Source: Desulfotomaculum copahuensis (GTDB lineage Bacteria; Bacillota; Desulfotomaculia; Desulfotomaculales; Desulfovirgulaceae). Taken from it: a DNA stretch of 64,000 nt. Positions 54,235-62,196 of the stretch are shown one piece after another. The stretch covers positions 38,244 to 102,243 of the forward strand of contig NZ_LYVF01000197.1 of NCBI RefSeq assembly GCF_001655685.1, read 5' to 3'. Position 1 is the first letter of the stretch. Each line of letters opens with the position of its first letter. The notes below the pieces were generated by a model. It was not told where the DNA came from, did not search any database, and saw only the letters and a list, made by a program, of their open reading frames with translations. Made by a program: the position numbers and the translations under genes.

Positions 54235-54549
54235 TCACCAGTTGCGGACTTCCCCGCCCGGCGGCATCCCCGGGCCCATACGCCCCATGGGTCCTTCCGG
54301 TCCCCGGATACCGGTGGCCTCGGCGCCCATCGGGGCGCCGGTATACAGCGGATCCAGCGGGTACCAGCCGCGGGAATGCATCAAGTCGAAGATCTGCTTC
54401 TGGGCATTCAATTCTTCGTTGTTGATGTGGATCAACGTGTTGCGGATCCGGTCATTGGCCGCTTCTAAAACGGCCGTGTGATAACCGGTGGAGATCATCT
54501 TGGTACCGGTGATCAAATCGGTAAGAATGTCGCGATCGCTGAACTGCAC
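54235..54549 (-). CDS. Spore coat protein, CotF family, with Gly/Pro tail
   Basis: 104 residues: helical coat-F domain (DILTDLITGTKMISTGYHTAV, NTLIHINNEELNAQKQIFDLM) and a Gly/Pro/Met-rich tail after residue 70. The GTG start has GGAGGTGTG upstream. It is 24 bases downstream of another small coat-like gene. Structural role in the spore coat is by family. Confidence 0.85.
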   Translation of the reverse strand: MQFSDRDILTDLITGTKMISTGYHTAVLEAANDRIRNTLIHINNEELNAQKQIFDLMHSRGWYPLDPLYTGAPMGAEATGIRGPEGPMGRMGPGMPPGGEVRNW

Positions 54550-54573
54550 AGATCACACCTCCTGTCCTGGTTT

Positions 54574-54795
54574 TTAATGCTGCGCCATGCCGGAAAGACC
54601 GGCGTCCTGCAAAAGATTGTTCAATGTGCTGATGTGCCGCTGCCCTTTATCCACACACTGTTGCAGCAGGCTCTGGACGGCCGGGTCCCGGGTCTGGTTG
54701 AGGTAGAACTGCGACTTCCTGGCGCACAACTCCTCAGCTTTGAGTTGCTCCATAATGTGCAACTTTTCCATTTCCGTCATCCGCCAATGATGCAT
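54574..54795 (-). CDS. Small CotF-like coat protein
   Basis: 73 residues, mostly helical: MEKLHIMEQLKAEELCARKS, then DPAVQSLLQQCVDKGQRHISTL, resembling the N-terminal half of coat-F proteins. RBS GGGAGGTGAC. First gene of the two-gene coat operon. Confidence 0.75.
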   Translation of the reverse strand: MHHWRMTEMEKLHIMEQLKAEELCARKSQFYLNQTRDPAVQSLLQQCVDKGQRHISTLNNLLQDAGLSGMAQH

Positions 54796-54983
54796 GCTTT
54801 TGTCACCTCCCCTTTTTCAACCCTATTATTTTTCCGCCATCGCCGTTTTATTCCCATTTTTCCGTCAACAAAGCAAATTCGACAATATTTTTACATGATT
54901 GCACCTGACCCGGCAGGAAATGTCAAGGTTCGTCACGAATAAGTTTTTGGTTGGGGTTTCAATACCGGAACAGGAGCTGGAAA

Positions 54984-56165
54984 ATGGCAGCGCCACCTAA
55001 GAACGGCAGGAAGTCAATACATTTTAAAACCTTCCGCTACGATCCGGCGGAACTGGACCGCGTGCTCAAACAAACCCTGACCGCCATTGAAAACGGAAAA
55101 CGCAATATTTTTGACATCGCGGAAAGTACCCGGGCCGAATATGAGCAGGTAAAAAATGAACTGAACGGAATATATGAAGAAGTAAAAGCCATTATCGAGC
55201 AGGTGGACAACCAGGCCAAAGAAGAATTGCGTGCCCGCATCCGCCTGGCCGAGGTAAGCCGGGATTTTAAAAAATACGGAGAATTGGATATCAAGAGCGC
55301 TTATGAGGAAGCACAGAGGGCGCAGCTCAAACTGGCCGAGTTACGCAGTCAGGAGAAATTGTTGCGCTACCGGCGGGATCATCTGGAGATAAACCTGCGC
55401 CGACTGGGGGCCATGCAGGAAAAGGCGGAAAAAATGCTCACCCAGTTGGGCACCGTGCTGAATTATTTGGCCGGCGATTTACAGGATCTGGGCTCTAAAA
55501 TCGGCGAACTGGAACAGATTCATCAACTCGGCCTGAGCATCATGCGGGCGCAGGAAGAAGAGCGGCGCCGGGTGGCCAGGGAAATCCACGACGGACCGGC
55601 TCAAGCCATGGCCAACATCGTTATGCGTACGGAATATCTGCAGGCCATAATGGACGTTGAACCGGCGCGGGTGAAGGAAGAGCTGAAATCCTTGCAACAA
55701 CAGGTCCGGCAGGGTTTGGCGGATGTCCGGCAAATCATCTTCGATCTAAGGCCAATGGTGCTTGATGATCTGGGCCTGATCCCCGCCATCAAGCGCTATC
55801 AAACGGAATTCCAGAACAGGTACAACCTGCCGGTGGAACTACTGGTCCTGGGCGGTCAGCAACGCCTGCCCGCGGCGGTGGAAGTGGCCCTTTTCCGGAT
55901 CTTTCAGGAAAGTTTGAGCAATATACATAAGCATTCCCGCGCCCGCCATGTACTGGTCAAGCTGGAGACATTGCCCAAAAAAATCAATCTGGTGATCAAA
56001 GATGACGGGTGCGGTTTCAATCCGGAAGCAGCTGCGGAAAACCAGGAGGAACATGGTTACGGTCTGGTTGGGATGCGGGAAAGAATACAGATTTTACAGG
56101 GAGAACTGACCATCAGCAGCGCTCCCGGAAAGGGAACGACGATCAGTGTTTCTGTTCCTGTTTAA
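54984..56165 (+). CDS. DegS-like cytoplasmic sensor histidine kinase
   Basis: 393 residues, no membrane helix: long coiled-coil sensor region to about residue 190, HisKA_3 box RRRVAREIHDGPAQAMANIV near 203 (phospho-His in EIHDGP), and a HATPase domain with DDGCGFNPE and GYGLVGMRERIQ. This is the DegS/LiaS class. The ATG at 54984 has GGAG eight bases upstream. It is followed by its response regulator 30 bases on, under shared control. Confidence 0.92.
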   Translation: MAAPPKNGRKSIHFKTFRYDPAELDRVLKQTLTAIENGKRNIFDIAESTRAEYEQVKNELNGIYEEVKAIIEQVDNQAKEELRARIRLAEVSRDFKKYGELDIKSAYEEAQRAQLKLAELRSQEKLLRYRRDHLEINLRRLGAMQEKAEKMLTQLGTVLNYLAGDLQDLGSKIGELEQIHQLGLSIMRAQEEERRRVAREIHDGPAQAMANIVMRTEYLQAIMDVEPARVKEELKSLQQQVRQGLADVRQIIFDLRPMVLDDLGLIPAIKRYQTEFQNRYNLPVELLVLGGQQRLPAAVEVALFRIFQESLSNIHKHSRARHVLVKLETLPKKINLVIKDDGCGFNPEAAAENQEEHGYGLVGMRERIQILQGELTISSAPGKGTTISVSVPV

Positions 56166-56195
56166 CAGGAAACTTCAAAACAAAGGAGCGATAGC

Positions 56196-56855
56196 ATGAA
56201 TTCTATCAAGGTGCTGATTGCCGACGATCATGCCTTGATCCGTGAAGGATTACGCAAAGTGCTCTCATTGGAACCACAGATCGAAGTAATCGGAGAAGCC
56301 GCCGACGGACCACAAGCGGTGGAAATGGCCACCAATATGGACGTGGACATAATTTTGCTCGACATCAACCTGCCCACAATAAACGGTATTGCCGTCTGCC
56401 GGACAATCAAGGAAAAAAAACCGGAGATCGGGGTTATTGCCCTGACCATTCACGACCAGGAAGACTACCTGTTCGAAATGATCCGGAATGGCGCCTCGGC
56501 CTACCTGCTCAAGGATATCAGTCCGGACCATCTGATTCGCACCATTCTGGGGGTGGCCCGGGGAGAATCATTCATCTCGCCCCGCCTGATGGCCCGGGTT
56601 TTTGAGGAATTCAGCCGTTTATCCACCCCGGAAAACCCGGGCGGCAGCAAAGACAGTCGCGCCCTGACCACCCGGGAATTACAGGTTTTGCGGCTGGTTG
56701 CCCGGGGCGAAACCAACCGCGGCATTGCCGAAAAGCTTTTTATCAGCGAAAAAACGGTAAAAAACCATATGTACAGCATCTTCCGCAAGCTGAGCGTTAC
56801 GGATCGCACTCAGGCCGCCCTGTACGCCATAAAAAACAAGATTGTGCATATATAA
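56196..56855 (+). CDS. DegU-like NarL-family response regulator
   Basis: 219 residues: receiver domain with IADDHALIREGLRK, phospho-acceptor Asp in IILLDINLPTINGI near residue 54 and Lys in AYLLKDIS; LuxR-type helix-turn-helix with LTTRELQVLRLVARGETNRGI and EKLFISEKTVKNHMYSI. RBS AAAGGAG. Partner of the kinase just upstream. Targets unknown; DegU relatives control motility, exoenzymes or sporulation. Confidence 0.92.
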   Translation: MNSIKVLIADDHALIREGLRKVLSLEPQIEVIGEAADGPQAVEMATNMDVDIILLDINLPTINGIAVCRTIKEKKPEIGVIALTIHDQEDYLFEMIRNGASAYLLKDISPDHLIRTILGVARGESFISPRLMARVFEEFSRLSTPENPGGSKDSRALTTRELQVLRLVARGETNRGIAEKLFISEKTVKNHMYSIFRKLSVTDRTQAALYAIKNKIVHI

Positions 56856-56863
56856 CGGATTAT

Positions 56864-56886
56864 GTGCCCCCGGGCACTTTTTTTTT
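56864..56886 (+). terminator. Rho-independent terminator of the DegSU-like operon
   Basis: GTGCCC/GGGCAC stem with a 2-base centre (tightened loop) followed by nine T, nine bases after the stop codon. Confidence 0.85.
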
Positions 56887-57135
56887 GGCTGTTTTTACCC
56901 CCGGTCGTTATTTCCGGACCAACAACACCCGGGACTATGGCCTTGTCCAAGTTTAAGTCCACAGTGAGAAAGTAATTGAGGCCTATGCATGATGTAAAAT
57001 TACGACAATAACTGCTAGGATATAATGTAGAACGATGGCCGAAACGGGCATTTTCTGTTTAATTTTGTTTGCGCGAGCATAGCCGGCGAAAACGGGCATT
57101 CCACCGCCGATACACCCGGTGAATAACGTTCCGAG

Positions 57136-57408
57136 GTGAAATTGTTGAGCTGCCGGACCATTTATTTACCCGAAGCAGAGCTGAAGGCGATGGCGACAGA
57201 AACCGCCGGCCTGCGGTTAAAGCATCACTGGAAGAATAAATTGGCCTGTTGGGATTTACATCCGTCCCGACAGGCGGATGTGGTGCAGACGGTGTATAAT
57301 TTCCTCGACCGGTATTTAACCCGGTGCTACCCTCATATTATTTTTTTTGGTGTAGTCTATCTGTTCATACATATATTTTTTCAACTGATACGCCATATAA
57401 TACCGTGA
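57136..57408 (+). CDS. Possible small protein with C-terminal membrane segment
   Basis: 90 residues, start GTG or the TTGs at 57142/57145 behind GAGGTG. A polar half (LPEAELKAMATETAGLRLKH) precedes a hydrophobic tail (IIFFGVVYLFIHIFFQLI). I recognise no family. A TATAAT lies at 57021-57026, and a 14-base CGAAAACGGGCATT-like pair (near 57039 and 57086) sits between, so the leader may be regulated. Low confidence that it is expressed. Confidence 0.35.
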   Translation: MKLLSCRTIYLPEAELKAMATETAGLRLKHHWKNKLACWDLHPSRQADVVQTVYNFLDRYLTRCYPHIIFFGVVYLFIHIFFQLIRHIIP

Positions 57409-57445
57409 TTTACGCGCCCGGCATCATTCCTCATGGCCTGTCCCG

Positions 57446-58537
57446 CTACACGTTGAAGCGGAAGTTGATAATATCCCCGTCTTTCACGATGTAGTCCTTT
57501 CCCTCCAGCCGGGCCAGGCCTTTTTCTTTTACCATGGCCATGGAACCCAGAGCGTGAAGGTCTTCGAAAGCAACCACTTCGGCCCGGATGAATCCCCGCT
57601 CAATATCGGAGTGGATCTTGCCGGCCGCCTTTTTGGCCGTGCTGCCCCGGTGGATGGTCCAGGCCTTCACTTCGTCCTCCCCCGCCGTCAGGAAAGAAAT
57701 CAACCCCAGTTGTCCGTAAGCCGCCCTGACCAGGCGATCCACGCCCAACTCCTTAACACCGAGATCGGCCAGAAAGAGCTCCCGGTCCTCCGGCGGCAGC
57801 TCATTGATCTCCATTTCCAGGCGGCCGCAGACTTCCACCAGTTCCAGACCCTTTTCCCGGGCCATGGCTTCAAGGGCGTTTTTTTGCGGATAATCATGGC
57901 TTTTAAACTGTCTTTCATCAGTATTAACCACCAGAATCACCGGCTTTTCCGTAAAAAAGTTATAATTGCGCAGGGATAACCGCTCTTCCTCTGACAGTCC
58001 GGCACTATGCAGGGGAATTTCATTTTCCAACGCAGCCAGGCATTTTTGCAGCACCGCCAGTTCCGCGGCCGCCTCTTTCTTAACTTTTTTGCCGCTTTTA
58101 ATCCGGTCAATGCGCTTTTCCAGCAACTCCATGTCGGCAAAAAGCAGTTCCATACTCACAGTTTCAATATCCCGTAATGGATCCACCCCGCCGTCTACAT
58201 GGGGCACATTTTCATTTTCAAACGCCCGCACCACATGCACCAGCAAATCGGCTTCGCGGATGCCGTCCAGAAACTGGTTTCCCACCCCCTGGCCCTGACT
58301 GGCCCCCCTGACCAGTCCGGGCACGTCACTGCACTGCACCTGCGCATAAACAGTGCGCCTGGGTTTGAATACGGCAGTCAGATAATCGACCCGTTCATCC
58401 CGCACCCGGGCCATACCGGTATTGATTTCCGTCTTTCCGGTCAGGAAATTGGATGTTTCGGCTCCCGATTCGGTGACCAGGTTGAAAATGGTGGTCTTTC
58501 CGACCATGGGCAAACCCACCATGCCAAATGTTAACAC
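57446..58537 (-). CDS. ychF: YchF-type ATPase (Obg-related)
   Basis: 363 residues: P-loop GLPMVGKTTIF near residue 8, G3 DVPGLVRGASQGQGVGNQFL, a long helical insert, the C-terminal TGS domain (ending in VKDGDIINFRFNV). The G4 motif reads VVNTDE, not NKxD, in line with YchF preferring ATP over GTP. YchF binds ribosomes and senses redox stress. The GTG start lies inside the upstream hydrolase stop region (7-base overlap), so the two are coupled. Confidence 0.93.
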   Translation of the reverse strand: MLTFGMVGLPMVGKTTIFNLVTESGAETSNFLTGKTEINTGMARVRDERVDYLTAVFKPRRTVYAQVQCSDVPGLVRGASQGQGVGNQFLDGIREADLLVHVVRAFENENVPHVDGGVDPLRDIETVSMELLFADMELLEKRIDRIKSGKKVKKEAAAELAVLQKCLAALENEIPLHSAGLSEEERLSLRNYNFFTEKPVILVVNTDERQFKSHDYPQKNALEAMAREKGLELVEVCGRLEMEINELPPEDRELFLADLGVKELGVDRLVRAAYGQLGLISFLTAGEDEVKAWTIHRGSTAKKAAGKIHSDIERGFIRAEVVAFEDLHALGSMAMVKEKGLARLEGKDYIVKDGDIINFRFNV

Positions 58538-59382
58538 CAGCGATCACTCCCATTAAAATTGTTTCCGGCCAAACTATAAAGATCCAGGCGGCGGTGACGC
58601 AGCAGGGGCAAATCCTGCCGGACTTTTTCCACCAGATCGAGATCTATGTCTGCCAGCACGACTTCTTCTGCTTCACCGGCGCCGGAAACAATCCGGCCCC
58701 AGGGATCAACAACCAGGGAATGCCCGTAGGCTACATAGGCGGCCCGGACATCCCGGGCCGGTGAGGCGCCGATAAAATAAACCTGATTGTCAACGGCCCG
58801 GGTACGGAAAATCAGTTCCCAGTGGGCGGGGCCGGTGGTCATGTTAAAAGCGGCCGGAATCACGATTAATTTGGCTCCCTTTAAAGCCATCAACCGGATC
58901 AATTCCGGAAAACGCACGTCATAACAGATGGCCACCCCGACCGGACACATTTCCGTAGGTATAACCGTCACCTGGTTGCCGGCTCCCAAAGTGCTGGACT
59001 CTTTAACCCGCAACCCGCCGGGCAGATCCACGTCAAAAAGATGCACTTTGCGGTGACGCCCCAGTAACCGCCCGTCCGGGCCGAAAATAAAGCTGGTATT
59101 AAAAACTTTATCTCCGTCCCGCTCCGGAATGGAACCGCCGACCAGGTAAACCTTCCCCTGCCGGGCCGCCGCGGACAGCATGGCAATGCTTTCGCCATCC
59201 GGGTAACTTTCCGCGTACCGGGGAAATAAATGGGAAAGATACGGACAATTAAACATTTCCGGCAAAGCCACCAGCCTGGCACCCCGGGCGGCGGCCTGCC
59301 GGATCATTTCCCCGGCCCGGGTCAAGTTATTTTTCTTATCTTCAGTGACCTTGAGTTGACAAACAGCCACTTTAAATGACAT
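58531..59382 (-). CDS. Carbon-nitrogen hydrolase (nitrilase superfamily, omega-amidase-like)
   Basis: 283 residues with the Glu-Lys-Cys triad: ALPEMFNCPY near residue 42, GRHRKVHLFDVD near 112, and VAICYDVRFPE near 154. The pattern matches omega-amidase/deaminated-glutathione amidase branch enzymes. RBS GGGAGGG. It overlaps ychF downstream. The role is presumably metabolite repair (hydrolysis of omega-amides), by family. Confidence 0.9.
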   Translation of the reverse strand: MSFKVAVCQLKVTEDKKNNLTRAGEMIRQAAARGARLVALPEMFNCPYLSHLFPRYAESYPDGESIAMLSAAARQGKVYLVGGSIPERDGDKVFNTSFIFGPDGRLLGRHRKVHLFDVDLPGGLRVKESSTLGAGNQVTVIPTEMCPVGVAICYDVRFPELIRLMALKGAKLIVIPAAFNMTTGPAHWELIFRTRAVDNQVYFIGASPARDVRAAYVAYGHSLVVDPWGRIVSGAGEAEEVVLADIDLDLVEKVRQDLPLLRHRRLDLYSLAGNNFNGSDRWC

Positions 59383-59412
59383 GGCACCCTCCCCCGGTAA
59401 AATATAATTGAT

Positions 59413-59440
59413 GAAAAAAACCCCTGCCGCTGCAGAGGCT
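59413..59440 (-). terminator. Terminator downstream of the NifU-domain gene
   Basis: On the minus strand GCCTCTGC-agcg-GCAGGGG is followed by TTTTTTT. Six of seven inner pairs match. It starts nine bases after the TAG at 59449-59451. Confidence 0.8.
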
Positions 59441-59448
59441 TTTCTTGA

Positions 59449-59670
59449 CTAAGCCTGGATGACTTCCTTCACTTCCGGAATAGCCTGCTTGAGCGACCGC
59501 TCAATCCCCATCTTCAGGGTGTACGTGGACATCGCTCACCCGCCGCAGGCCCCTTTCAGGCGTACTTTTACCACACCGTCATCAGTGACGTCAACCAGTT
59601 CCACATCACCGCCGTCCGCCCGCAGGGCCGGGCGCACACGGTTGAGAACCTCCTCCACCTTCTCGCGCAA
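59449..59670 (-). CDS. NifU-domain protein with in-frame TGA at the second cysteine (candidate selenoprotein)
   Basis: 74 codons from TTG (SD AAAGGAGG seven bases upstream) to TAG. The protein reads [33 protein letters not shown], then TGA at codon 45 (59538-59536), then [16 protein letters not shown] and a normal end. NifU C-terminal domains have CGGC-(P/A)-MST at this place, so TGA stands exactly where the second FeS-binding cysteine belongs. Promoter, SD, spacing and terminator are intact and both halves are conserved without frameshift. Two readings: selenocysteine insertion (a stem-loop begins at the TGA) or a recent TGC-to-TGA nonsense change. The selB/selC genes are not in the window, so this is not decided. 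Confidence 0.7.
59490..59538 (-). other. Stem-loop beginning at the in-frame TGA (possible SECIS)
   Basis: TGAGCGA (including the TGA) pairs perfectly with TCGCTCA 42 bases on. Inside, CCC and GGG can close a seven-base apical loop (TGAAGAT) whose second base is G and which begins 19 nt after the TGA, within the range I know for bacterial SECIS elements. Folding was done by eye only. Confidence 0.4.
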
Positions 59671-59752
59671 GGTTTTGCCTCCTTTCCGTGCTGTATATTA
59701 TTATGAGCCAATTGAACCGCCATTATTAGCCGGACGGCATAAAACACTTATT

Positions 59753-59781
59753 ATTCTACCTTTTTCCGGTCTCTCTGGCAA
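59753..59781 (-). promoter_or_regulatory. Sigma-A-type promoter of the NifU-domain gene
   Basis: Minus strand TTGCCA (59781-59776), 17-base spacer, TAGAAT (59758-59753), 83 bases before the TTG start. Confidence 0.6.
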
Positions 59782-59891
59782 GAAAAATATTTACGTTGAA
59801 AATGGCCATTCTTGAAGATGGCGCTCATGCCGGAGGAGCGACTGAAACGCCGGACCTCCTCATTTATTGGTTGTGTGCAAAAATCACGGCC

Positions 59892-61187
59892 TCAATCAAG
59901 TGTAATTTTTACCGTAGCCCGGCTTACGGCGTCATCCAGACTTTGTATCTTGCCCTTTAGACAGTTAATTTCCCTCTGCAGTATCCGGTTGTCCACCCCG
60001 GCAGTTTGGGCGTCCGCTGTATTGAAGGCGCTGCCGGCTCCGGTCGCTTGTTGGCCGGTCAACTCATTTTGCAATACAGACAACCGGTCTACGGCCTCAT
60101 AATAATCTTTGGAAACATCACGCCCTTCAATCTTTTCTTCAGAAACCCGGCCCAAATCAGCAAGCCCGGCCAAAAAAGGCTCCAGTGCATCTACAGGCAA
60201 CACCACGGTAAAGATACTGCCGCCCGGATCCGGGTTAATCATGCCGTTATAGCGCTGTGCCAGCAAACCGATTCCTTTTTGGACCTGCTCCCGGTCCCCG
60301 GCCTGCAGGGTAACACCGGCCTGACGCACCGTTTTGGCCGGCCTGGACAAACCAGTGGAATCACTCAAAGCGGCGGTGCCGGTTTGCCCGCCGGTATTCC
60401 CGCAATCCGCTCCCGACGGAGCGTTTTTCCGTACCGGATCGGTACCCGACCCGCCCGGGACTAGGCGCATCCCGGCCGGTTCCGTCCCCCGGCTACCCGG
60501 GTCGTTACCGGAAAGGTGTGCCCGGGGTTGGAGGGACAAGGCCATAAAGGTGGTTTTTTGATCATTGCCTTTCTGTGCCGGCGGAACCGGAGCGGTATTG
60601 TCAACCTGTGTTTGATTTGTTTTAACGTTATTGCCGTCCGCCCGGCCCCCCCCGAAGGGGACCGGTATATTACCGTCCCGGACTGTGCTGTTCGGGCTGA
60701 ACGGTTCCTTTTTCCGGCCGGCTGCCGGCAGTCCTGATTTTTCCGCTTTCGAGGAAGCAATGCCGCCCTGGTTGACATCAGCCACCTGTGAATTTCGCCT
60801 CACCGGATTATGTCCGGTTCCCAAACGGCCGGCCAGATCTCCAGACCAAAGCAGGGAAGCGGTCCCCAACACCAGGAGCATGGCCGCCGCGGCAGATATC
60901 AAACCGTGCCGCCGAACAAGCCGGGATAGGAATCCCGCCCGCGCCGGCAATGTATTCGCCGGTGCGGGCAACATGGCCAGCTTTTGCTTTACCTGCGACC
61001 GGAATTCCGGCGGGGGTGACAATTCCGGCAGGCTACGCACCAATTCCATCGTCGACTGAAGTTCTTCCCACCGGGCACGGCAGGCGGCGCAAGAAATCAA
61101 ATGCGTTTTTACCCGGGCTTCTTTGGAGGGTGACAGTTCACCGTCCAGGCAGGCGGAAAACATTTCCTGGATCTGTTGACATCGCAT
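59892..61187 (-). CDS. Anti-sigma factor with zinc-finger N-terminus and DUF4349-like C-terminus
   Basis: 431 residues. Residues 1-50 form a ZAS-type zinc finger (HLISCAACRARW, preceded by CLDGEL), followed by a membrane helix (GLISAAAAMLLVLGTASLLW near residue 95), a long Pro/Gly/Asn-rich linker and a C-terminal domain of DUF4349 style with coiled coil (IEGRDVSKDYYEAVDRLSVL). It should hold the sigma factor at the membrane. The ATG is three bases after the sigma stop. It could sense envelope signals through the outer domain. Confidence 0.85.
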   Translation of the reverse strand: MRCQQIQEMFSACLDGELSPSKEARVKTHLISCAACRARWEELQSTMELVRSLPELSPPPEFRSQVKQKLAMLPAPANTLPARAGFLSRLVRRHGLISAAAAMLLVLGTASLLWSGDLAGRLGTGHNPVRRNSQVADVNQGGIASSKAEKSGLPAAGRKKEPFSPNSTVRDGNIPVPFGGGRADGNNVKTNQTQVDNTAPVPPAQKGNDQKTTFMALSLQPRAHLSGNDPGSRGTEPAGMRLVPGGSGTDPVRKNAPSGADCGNTGGQTGTAALSDSTGLSRPAKTVRQAGVTLQAGDREQVQKGIGLLAQRYNGMINPDPGGSIFTVVLPVDALEPFLAGLADLGRVSEEKIEGRDVSKDYYEAVDRLSVLQNELTGQQATGAGSAFNTADAQTAGVDNRILQREINCLKGKIQSLDDAVSRATVKITLD

Positions 61188-61190
61188 TGC

Positions 61191-61796
61191 TCATCCCCCC
61201 TTACCTGATAGACGCGGATGCAGTCCCAAAAGTTCCCGCCGGTCGGTAATTTTTTGTTTTAAAGCCTGACGGCCCCGGCTGAGACGGGATTTTACCGTTC
61301 CCGGGGAAACATCCAGCGCTGCCGCAATTTCGTCGTAAGTAAGCCCCTGCAGTTCGCGCATAATCAATACCAACCGGAACTCTTCCGGCAACTCACGCAG
61401 ACATTCCTGCACCATGCACTGCAATTCGCTGCACTCATAAATTTCTTCGGGTGAACGGACGCCGCCACCCGGACGCTCTTTGCCATTCGGACTGAAAGCC
61501 ATCTCCTCCAGGGAAACATTCTTTTGCCGGCCCCGGCGCCGCAGTTCGTCCCGGCAAACGTTGGCACTGATACGATAGACCCAGGTGGCAAAACTACAGT
61601 CCCCACGAAAAGAAGCCAGCGACTGGTAGACCCGGATAAATGTCTCCTGGGACAGATCGCTGGCATCGGCATAATTCCCTACAAACCGGTAAGTGGTTGT
61701 AAAAACTTTTTTTTCATACCGGCCGATCAGTTTCTCAAAAGCGTCCAGGTCACCGGACCTGCTGCGCGCAACCAACTCCATGTCATCCAAACACAA
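61191..61796 (-). CDS. ECF-type RNA polymerase sigma factor
   Basis: 201 residues with sigma-70 region 2 (DLSQETFIRVYQSLASFRGDC-like, TWVYRISANVCRDELRRRG) and region 4 (ELPEEFRLVLIMRELQGLTYDEIAAAL, VKSRLSRGRQALK). The TTG start has GGAG nine bases upstream. It is followed directly by the anti-sigma gene. I cannot identify its autoregulated promoter with confidence. Confidence 0.9.
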   Translation of the reverse strand: MCLDDMELVARSRSGDLDAFEKLIGRYEKKVFTTTYRFVGNYADASDLSQETFIRVYQSLASFRGDCSFATWVYRISANVCRDELRRRGRQKNVSLEEMAFSPNGKERPGGGVRSPEEIYECSELQCMVQECLRELPEEFRLVLIMRELQGLTYDEIAAALDVSPGTVKSRLSRGRQALKQKITDRRELLGLHPRLSGKGG

Positions 61797-61973
61797 AAGG
61801 ATCCACTCCTAATGCGGCAGTTCCGCTGGTTCATTTAATTCGACACATTTATAAGCCAATCCTGCCGGATTCTGCCGGAAAAAGATTTTCCAGTAAAACC
61901 GCACCTGAACAATCTCCCGGCATATATATGGCTGACCGGGCACCGGAAGCACCGGCAAATTGACGTCCGGGCA

Positions 61974-62003
61974 TTGACAGACCTCATTGATTTATGATAA
62001 AAT
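61974..62003 (+). promoter_or_regulatory. Promoter of tRNA-Leu
   Basis: TTGACA (61974-61979), 18-base spacer, TAAAAT (61998-62003), placing the start shortly before the tRNA at 62027. Confidence 0.75.
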
Positions 62004-62026
62004 TGGACTCGCCATGAATAGGATAT

Positions 62027-62114
<88 letters not shown>

Positions 62115-62127
62115 GGAATGATAAGGG

Positions 62128-62196
62128 CTTACGGTTTTCATAAGGATGGGGTAGAAAACGATTCGCGCTCGTTTTCTACCCGTATTCTACCGTAAG
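62128..62196. repeat. Imperfect inverted repeat between tRNA-Leu and the integrase, with a 13-bp hairpin
   Basis: A perfect 13-bp stem (GGGTAGAAAACGA / TCGTTTTCTACCC, loop 62162-62168) lies at 62149-62181, flanked by outer arms CTTACGGT (62128-62135) and ACCGTAAG (62189-62196), the latter inside the last integrase codons. It can serve as a terminator and as paired integrase arm sites. Confidence 0.6.
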
